DNA of 9,674 bases from CAZTTG01 sp964615935 (GTDB lineage Bacteria > Planctomycetota > UBA1135 > GCA-002686595). The stretch spans positions 1 through 9,674 of the forward strand of contig CAZTTG010000152.1 in NCBI GenBank assembly GCA_964615935.1, written 5' to 3'. The notes under the pieces were generated by a model. It was given only the letters and a program-made list of their open reading frames with translations. It was not told where the DNA came from and did not search any database. The first letter of the stretch is position 1. Each line of letters begins with the position of its first letter. A program made the translations under genes and the position numbers. Positions 5,712 through 9,674 of this stretch are shown piece by piece.

Positions 5712-6913
5712 GCCCCGCGTCGGAGGAGGAGGCCGGGTCCGGATCGGCGCGATCGTCGGGCGCGCCGAGGGTGCGGGAGATCACCCCTGCCGGCCCGGGC
5801 GCGGTCTCGGTCCTCTCGGTCGAGGGCCCCGGGGCTCTGGAGCTCCTGGGCGAGGTCTGGCCCCGCGTCCGCAGGGTCCCGATCGGGGGCCTGCGGACCC
5901 TGCGGCTCCCCACGGCCGGGGAAGCGCCCGGAACCCGCCCCGACGAGGTCCTGCTGCTCGCGGCCTCCGCGGAGCACGTGGAGCTGCACCTGCACGGCAG
6001 CCCACCGCTCGTCGCCCGCGTGCGGGACCTGCTCCGGGGGCGGGCCGCTCGCCGGGGCGGACGGCCCGCCGAGCCGCCCTCCGGCGTCGAGGCGCGCGCC
6101 CGGGAAGCCCTCGCCCACGCCGCCTGCGAGTCGGGCGCCCGCATCCTCCTCGACCAGGCCCAGGGCGCCCTGCGCCGGGAGCTCGAGGGGTGGGTCGAGC
6201 TGCCCGCCGGGCGGCTGGCCGAGCGCCGGGCCGAGCTGGCGAGGCGCGCAGCCTGGACGCGGTACGCGCTGGAGCCCGCCTCGGTGGTCCTGGCGGGCCC
6301 CGCCAACTCGGGCAAGTCGACCCTGTTCAACCTCGCGGTGGGTCGCGAGCGCACCGCGGTCAGCCCGGTGGGGGGGACCACCCGCGACGCCATCCGGGAG
6401 CGGGCGCTCCTCGGCCGGTGGCCGGTGGAGCTGGTGGACACCGCCCCCGAGGACGGGATCGAGGATCCCGGGCGCCCCGGCGGCCTGGAGCGGGCGAGCC
6501 GGGAACGGGGCCGCGAGGCCCGGAGGGGGGCGCAGCTCGTGGTGTGGCTGGACCCCGCTGGCGGGGCCCCGCCGGCCGGGCCCGGCCCCGCGGCGGTGGT
6601 GGTGCGCAGCCGCGCCGACGAGCCCCCGGCCCCGGTCGGCCCGGCCGATCTTCCCGCCCTCTCGGCCCTGGCCCGGCCGGAGGAGGCGGTCGAGATCCTC
6701 GCGGCCCTGCTCCGCCGCGAGCTCTCCCTCCCCGAGGAGCCCTGGAGCCCCGGGGCGCCCTGCCCCTTCGAGCCCGCCCTGCTCGAGCTCTGCGATCGCC
6801 AGGCGGCCCAGCCCTCGGGCGGCCGGCGCCGCCTGGCCCTGGAGCGGGCCAGCCGCCCCGGCGGAATCCTCGGCCCGCCCCCGCGACGAATCGTCGACCC
6901 GCCTCCTCGTTGA
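5708..6913 (+). CDS. Degenerate MnmE/TrmE-like GTPase
   Basis: MnmE with MnmG modifies uridine 34 of some tRNAs. This 401-residue protein (family about 450) keeps the three-part layout. An N-terminal folate-binding-type domain (about 22-110) has REITPAGPGAVSVLSVEGPGAL and VELHLHGSPP, matching the MnmE IAA.ATP...RISGP.A and VEIHCHGGP motifs. A helical segment (about 130-190) precedes a G domain with G1 GPANSGKST (197-205) and G2 GGTTRD (222-227). The rest is eroded: G3 DTAG is DTAP (244-247), G4 NKxD is lost (near 300-304), only SA (319-320) recalls G5, the SYTGED segment is missing, and the C-terminal C-x-G-K motif that MnmE needs for chemistry is absent. GTP binding may persist, but tRNA modification by this protein alone is doubtful. 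No frameshift or stop is seen, so it is a maintained open gene. The GTG start follows GGAGG. Confidence 0.82.
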   Translation: MSPASEEEAGSGSARSSGAPRVREITPAGPGAVSVLSVEGPGALELLGEVWPRVRRVPIGGLRTLRLPTAGEAPGTRPDEVLLLAASAEHVELHLHGSPPLVARVRDLLRGRAARRGGRPAEPPSGVEARAREALAHAACESGARILLDQAQGALRRELEGWVELPAGRLAERRAELARRAAWTRYALEPASVVLAGPANSGKSTLFNLAVGRERTAVSPVGGTTRDAIRERALLGRWPVELVDTAPEDGIEDPGRPGGLERASRERGREARRGAQLVVWLDPAGGAPPAGPGPAAVVVRSRADEPPAPVGPADLPALSALARPEEAVEILAALLRRELSLPEEPWSPGAPCPFEPALLELCDRQAAQPSGGRRRLALERASRPGGILGPPPRRIVDPPPR

Positions 6914-6938
6914 TCGGCGGGGCGAAGGGCACTAGACT
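6910..6938 (+). promoter_or_regulatory. Predicted sigma70-type promoter for pyrB
   Basis: TTGATC (6910-6915) and TAGACT (6933-6938) are separated by 17 bases; the -35 overlaps the stop region of the preceding gene. Transcription would start near 6945, leaving a leader of about 62 nt before the ATG at 7007. The -10 is identical to that before rplU. Confidence 0.6.
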
Positions 6939-6952
6939 CCGACCTTCGGGCG

Positions 6953-6996
6953 GGCGCGGCACGAGATCGCGCCTCGAAGAGGAGCCGGGAGGCTCC
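6953..6996 (+). promoter_or_regulatory. Two-hairpin leader of pyrB
   Basis: GGCGCG (6953-6958) pairs with CGCGCC (6968-6973). GGAGCC (6981-6986) pairs with GGCTCC (6991-6996) around a GGGA loop of the stable GNRA type. The second hairpin ends 10 nt before the pyrB ATG and contains the only purine-rich ribosome-site candidate, GGGAGG (6987-6992), so it could limit translation. No T-run is present, so E. coli-style pyrBI attenuation is not supported. Confidence 0.4.
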
Positions 6997-7006
6997 CCCC
7001 GAACGC

Positions 7007-8350
7007 ATGCAATCCGGATTGCGCCACCTGGTCTCGATCGACGATCTCACGCTGGATGAGATACGTCAGCTATTCGAGTACGCCAAGCAGTTCGACGAGG
7101 ACCTCCGGGCCTGGTCCCACGTCGGCCGGGGCCTGATCTCGGCCAGCCTGTTCTACGAGCCCTCGACCCGGACGCGGCTCTCCTTCGAGTCCGCCATGTC
7201 GCGCCTGGGGGGCAACTTCCTCACGGCGGCCGAGATGCGGACCTCCTCGGCCAGCAAGGGGGAGTCTCTGGCCGACACGGTGCGGGTGGTCAGCGGCGCC
7301 TACGCCGACATCATCGTCCTGCGCCACCCCTCGGAGGGCGCCGCGCGTCTGGCGGCCCAGTACTCCTGGGTGCCGGTGATCAACGCCGGCGACGGCAGCC
7401 ACGAGCACCCCACCCAGACCCTGTGCGACCTCTACAACCTGTGGGTCGAACGGGGTCACATCGAGGGGCTGAACGTGGCCCTCTCGGGGGATCTGCGCTA
7501 CAGCCGGACGATCCACTCCTTCGTCTACGCCCTGGCGCGCTTCGGGGCCAACATCGTGTGCGTCCCGCACCAGGGCTTCGAGCTCCCGGATTACGTGGTC
7601 CAGCGCCTGCGCGAGCAGCTCGCGGTCGAGCCGGTGCGGGCCGACGCCACCCAGCTCGGGGATCTGGCCCGGGCCTGCGACGCGCTCTACCTGACGCCGC
7701 AGAAGCCCCACCAGCTCTCGCTCTTCACCGACACCCGGGGCTCGGTGGTGGACCACGTGGACGCGCTGTACATGACCCGCGCCCAGACCGAGCGGCACGG
7801 GCACGATCCCCTGGACGAGACCAAGTACGTGCGGCTGGGGCAGAGCGCGATGGCCGCCGACTCGCTGCGGGACGCGGTGGTGATGCACCCCCTCCCGCGG
7901 CGCGACGAGATCAGCGCCGAGATCGACGGCGACCCGCGCAGCATCTACTTCAAGCAGGCCGCCCGGGGGGTGCCCATCCGCATGGCCATCCTGGGCTACC
8001 TCCTGGGCAAGCTGGAGGTGACCGGCTCGGAGCGGGCGGTCGAGGCCGAGACCTACACGGTGAGCTCGGGGGGCAACCCCTGCGCCAACGAGACCTGCAT
8101 CTCGCGCACCGAGACCCGGCACGTGCAGCCCGCCTTCCGCCTCGTCAGCCGCCATCCGGTTCGGGCCTGCTGCGGCTACTGCTCCCAGGAGATCCACGCC
8201 GCCTTCGTGGGATGCACCACCACCCGCCTCTACCACGCGCGCGAGGCGGGACCGGCCAGCCGGATCCGGCCGGACCACCTGGTGTTCTTCCGGGACGAGG
8301 AGAAGGCCACCAGCAGCGGCTACCGGCCTTCGCACCGCCGCGGGGCCTGA
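7007..8350 (+). CDS. pyrB: Aspartate carbamoyltransferase fused to a PyrI-type zinc domain
   Basis: Joins carbamoyl phosphate and aspartate, the committed step of pyrimidine synthesis, in the cytoplasm. The 447 residues exceed the usual catalytic chain of about 310. Catalytic residues are intact: STRTR (53-57), K84 in SKGES, HPTQ (134-137), R167, TRAQ (257-260, matching E. coli R229 and Q231) and HPLPR (294-298). Numbering equals E. coli up to R167 and is shifted by 29 afterwards, because of an insertion around 230-255 that repeats a DALY strand motif (225-228, 252-255). After the catalytic domain (to about 339) comes a segment with C359-x4-C364 and C389-x2-C392, with SRTETRHVQPAFRLVSRHPVRAC between, closely like the zinc domain of PyrI. 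The nucleotide-binding half of PyrI is absent. A basic tail ends the protein. It has its own predicted promoter; no separate pyrI follows within the window. Confidence 0.96.
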   Translation: MQSGLRHLVSIDDLTLDEIRQLFEYAKQFDEDLRAWSHVGRGLISASLFYEPSTRTRLSFESAMSRLGGNFLTAAEMRTSSASKGESLADTVRVVSGAYADIIVLRHPSEGAARLAAQYSWVPVINAGDGSHEHPTQTLCDLYNLWVERGHIEGLNVALSGDLRYSRTIHSFVYALARFGANIVCVPHQGFELPDYVVQRLREQLAVEPVRADATQLGDLARACDALYLTPQKPHQLSLFTDTRGSVVDHVDALYMTRAQTERHGHDPLDETKYVRLGQSAMAADSLRDAVVMHPLPRRDEISAEIDGDPRSIYFKQAARGVPIRMAILGYLLGKLEVTGSERAVEAETYTVSSGGNPCANETCISRTETRHVQPAFRLVSRHPVRACCGYCSQEIHAAFVGCTTTRLYHAREAGPASRIRPDHLVFFRDEEKATSSGYRPSHRRGA

Positions 8351-8630
8351 ACGCGGCGCCGCAGCGGGGCGGTCCAGGGTCCGGGGCCCGGCCTCTCGCC
8401 GGGAATCCCCCCGCGGCGCTCGCTGCGACGGTGCCCTCGCCCCCCTGCGCCAGGAGGGGGAGCCGGCTCCCCCGAGGCCCGCATTCGGGGCCTTGTGCGC
8501 TTCCGCACGGTGCCTCGGCGAGGGCGGGGGGATTCCGCACCGGGGCCCCGGCCGCCGGCCTCCAGTGGCGCCTCCTAGGTCCCCGAGTCATATAGGGTTA
8601 CGACAATCGTCCCCCTCGAGGGACGAGCGG
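8351..8630. other. Non-coding stretch rich in inverted repeats after pyrB
   Basis: No convincing gene is seen between pyrB and the lipoprotein gene. This first half holds small palindromes at 8353-8362 and 8540-8551, the nested structure at 8402-8536 (listed separately) and a hairpin with 7-bp arms at 8607-8613 and 8620-8626. No T-run terminator for pyrB is visible. An isolated AT-rich spot, CATATAGGG around 8589-8597, resembles a -10 but lacks a good -35. Confidence 0.5.
8402..8536. ncRNA. Candidate multi-helix structured RNA (unassigned)
   Basis: A 13-bp perfect closing stem joins 8402-8414 and 8524-8536. Inside it are a stem of 8415-8419 with 8431-8435, the perfect 18-bp palindrome at 8456-8473, a hairpin of 8475-8480 with 8488-8493, and GTGCG-CTTC-CGCAC at 8495-8508. 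An alternative helix pairs 8472-8478 with 8512-8518. The arrangement resembles a closed multibranch RNA. No conserved motif of RNase P RNA, SRP RNA or tmRNA was recognised. High GC makes chance helices likely, so this is a hypothesis only, and the strand is undecided. Confidence 0.3.
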
Positions 8631-8922
8631 CATGGTCTTTGAGGCACGACAGGGGCACGGACTCCCTGCCCGGTCCCTGGCCAGAGGCCCGCGCGACGTC
8701 GCGAGACGCCGCCGCGGGTGGTCCGATGGGGCTCCGGGCGGACCCCCGATCTTTACTGGCCTGGGCTCGCCCTCCTTGACCTCCCCTGGAGACCTCGAAT
8801 ACTGTTGGGTCGTGGGTTTCCAGCGGGCTGTCTCGCGGGTCCCTCCCACACTCCATTCAGCCCTGGCAGGAGCCGGTCCCGAAGGCCGGTCCGGCCGGGC
8901 AGACGCGCAACGGAAGTCCCCG
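8631..8922. other. Non-coding leader/promoter region of the lipoprotein gene
   Basis: Holds the 12-bp palindrome CGCGACGTCGCG (8692-8703), a 6-bp inverted repeat of 8720-8725 with 8739-8744, the promoter at 8776-8803, and two direct copies of GCCGGTCC (8872-8879 and 8885-8892) 13 nt apart, the second within a 13-nt palindrome (8884-8896). The reading frame of the lipoprotein stays open back to an ATG at 8632, but that extension is Arg/Gly/Pro-rich and would bury the signal peptide. Confidence 0.5.
8776..8803 (+). promoter_or_regulatory. Predicted promoter for the lipoprotein gene
   Basis: TTGACC (8776-8781), the same -35 as for rplU, and AATACT (8798-8803) are 16 bases apart. Transcription would start near 8810, giving a leader of about 110 nt. 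Confidence 0.45.
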
Positions 8923-9674
8923 ATGAAGAACCTGCCCGTCCCCTCGAAGAGCGCTCTCTGGCTCGGCGCCGCCCTCCTGGCCCTCGCCGGCTGCAACACC
9001 GGCGGCGGAGCGGCCACCAGCGCCGGCACCCCGGGTGAAGCCAACCCGGGAGGCCCCGGTGGCCAGGGTTGGTTCATCGTCGATGAGAACAAGAGCGGTC
9101 AGGCGACCGAGATCCGGATCGCCGAGGCCTTCTGGGGCCGCCTGGTCGACATCTACGACGGCTACATCGACGCGCAGACCGGGGATGTGGAGCTGTACGA
9201 CTCCTCCCTGCCGGTCTTCGAGGACTTCGTGATCGGGGACGACATCCGCACCGACCTGGTGGACTACGCGTTGATCCGCAACGCGGCCACGGCCAAGGAG
9301 CAACTGGTGATCCTGGCCGACAAGGACGACCCGCTGCCGAGCCCGGCGCTGGCCCCGAAGTACGGGACCAACATGAACCGGTTCTGGAAGCTCTTGTTCG
9401 AGTCCGAGTTCCAGCGGCAGCCGATCCTGGAGAAGAGCCTGGATCCGGGCGAGCTGCCGCCCTTCACGGCGGTCCCGCGCAACGCCTGCCTGGTGCTGCG
9501 CTTCGACGACATGGTCGACGAGACCACGGTCACGCTGAACACGGTGCGCATCGGGGTGGGCAACCCGCCGATCACCCCCTTCGAGGGCCGGCTGATCATC
9601 GACCCCAACCACGGGGCCATGGCCGACTTCGGGGGCCAGCCGGGTGAGGAGTTCTACTCCACGCGGGTGATCTT
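8923..9674 (+). CDS. Secreted lipoprotein with Ig-like segment, 3' end outside window
   Basis: Only the first 250 codons are present. Residues 1-24 form a clear lipoprotein signal peptide: a short charged start (MKNLPVPSKS), a hydrophobic core and the lipobox L-A-G-C with Cys at 24, so the mature protein is probably lipid-anchored outside the inner membrane. A Gly/Ser/Pro-rich linker follows (25-50), then a globular part. Around residues 188-220 the pattern NACLVLRFDDMVDETTVTLNTVRIG resembles the start of Big_5/SbsA-type Ig-like domains, common in secreted surface proteins. The function is unknown; a structural or adhesive surface role is inference. ATG at 8923 has GGAAG (8912-8916) at 6-nt spacing; an earlier in-frame ATG at 8632 is rejected because the signal peptide would become internal. 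Confidence 0.88.
   Translation, partial: MKNLPVPSKSALWLGAALLALAGCNTGGGAATSAGTPGEANPGGPGGQGWFIVDENKSGQATEIRIAEAFWGRLVDIYDGYIDAQTGDVELYDSSLPVFEDFVIGDDIRTDLVDYALIRNAATAKEQLVILADKDDPLPSPALAPKYGTNMNRFWKLLFESEFQRQPILEKSLDPGELPPFTAVPRNACLVLRFDDMVDETTVTLNTVRIGVGNPPITPFEGRLIIDPNHGAMADFGGQPGEEFYSTRVI

Noticed and set aside
5708..6913. MnmE-like gene as a pseudogene
   Set aside because: There is no frameshift or internal stop, G1 and G2 are intact, and it is tightly coupled to coaX with a strong ribosome site; motif loss alone does not show it is dead.
7070..8335. Long minus-strand open frame opposite pyrB
   Set aside because: It mirrors the pyrB coding frame and has no recognisable motif; pyrB is certain from its catalytic residues.
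8402..8536. Assignment of the structured region to RNase P RNA, SRP RNA or tmRNA
   Set aside because: The conserved sequence blocks of these RNAs that I know are not present.
8632..8922. In-frame upstream extension of the lipoprotein gene from an ATG at 8632
   Set aside because: The added 97 residues are Arg/Gly/Pro-rich, would make the lipoprotein signal peptide internal, and cross the predicted promoter; the ATG at 8923 has its own Shine-Dalgarno.
1..9674. CRISPR array, tRNA or rRNA genes, transposase gene
   Set aside because: No regularly spaced direct repeats, no cloverleaf with T-loop GTTCGA-type sequence, no rRNA stretch and no transposase motif were found on either strand.

Overview
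The window is a very GC-rich bacterial chromosome segment in which all nine recognisable protein genes lie on the + strand. The long reading frames on the other strand and in other frames are GC-driven shadows. Gene content is mostly core: rplU-rpmA-obg, a PilT/PilU-type ATPase, a GspC-like HR+PDZ membrane protein, coaX, an MnmE-like GTPase, pyrB fused to a zinc domain, and the start of a secreted lipoprotein. The lipoprotein with an Ig-like (Big_5/SbsA-like) segment, the degenerate MnmE and the GTG/TTG starts suggest a GC-rich Planctomycetota-like bacterium. This is inference; no marker here proves the phylum.

Layout. Positions 1-272 hold a long hairpin (19-81), a good sigma70-type promoter (137-164) and a structured leader for rplU. 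Positions 273-845 encode ribosomal proteins L21 and L27, 3 bases apart. Positions 846-1111 are not an ordinary operon spacer. They hold a 164-bp element that is self-complementary from end to end (844-1007), which begins inside the rpmA stop codon, and then a strong hairpin (1035-1070). obg starts at a TTG with an ideal Shine-Dalgarno. Positions 2236-4840 hold the PilT-like ATPase and the GspC-like protein, which look like type IV pilus / type II secretion parts separated from the rest of such a system. Positions 4902-6913 hold coaX and the MnmE-like gene, overlapping by 4 bases. pyrB (7007-8350) has its own promoter and a two-hairpin leader. Positions 8351-8922 are a non-coding stretch with dense inverted repeats, then a promoter and leader for the lipoprotein gene, which runs off the window.

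How the genes fit together. rplU, rpmA and obg serve 50S ribosome structure and assembly, coaX supplies the first step of CoA synthesis, and pyrB the committed step of pyrimidine synthesis. The MnmE homologue has lost motifs needed for tRNA U34 modification, so its role is uncertain. The points most worth a second look are the palindromic element (most of its mismatches become G-U pairs in a minus-strand transcript), the PyrB chain that keeps only the zinc-binding half of a PyrI regulatory subunit and carries a 29-residue insertion, the degenerate MnmE, and the structured intergenic region after pyrB.
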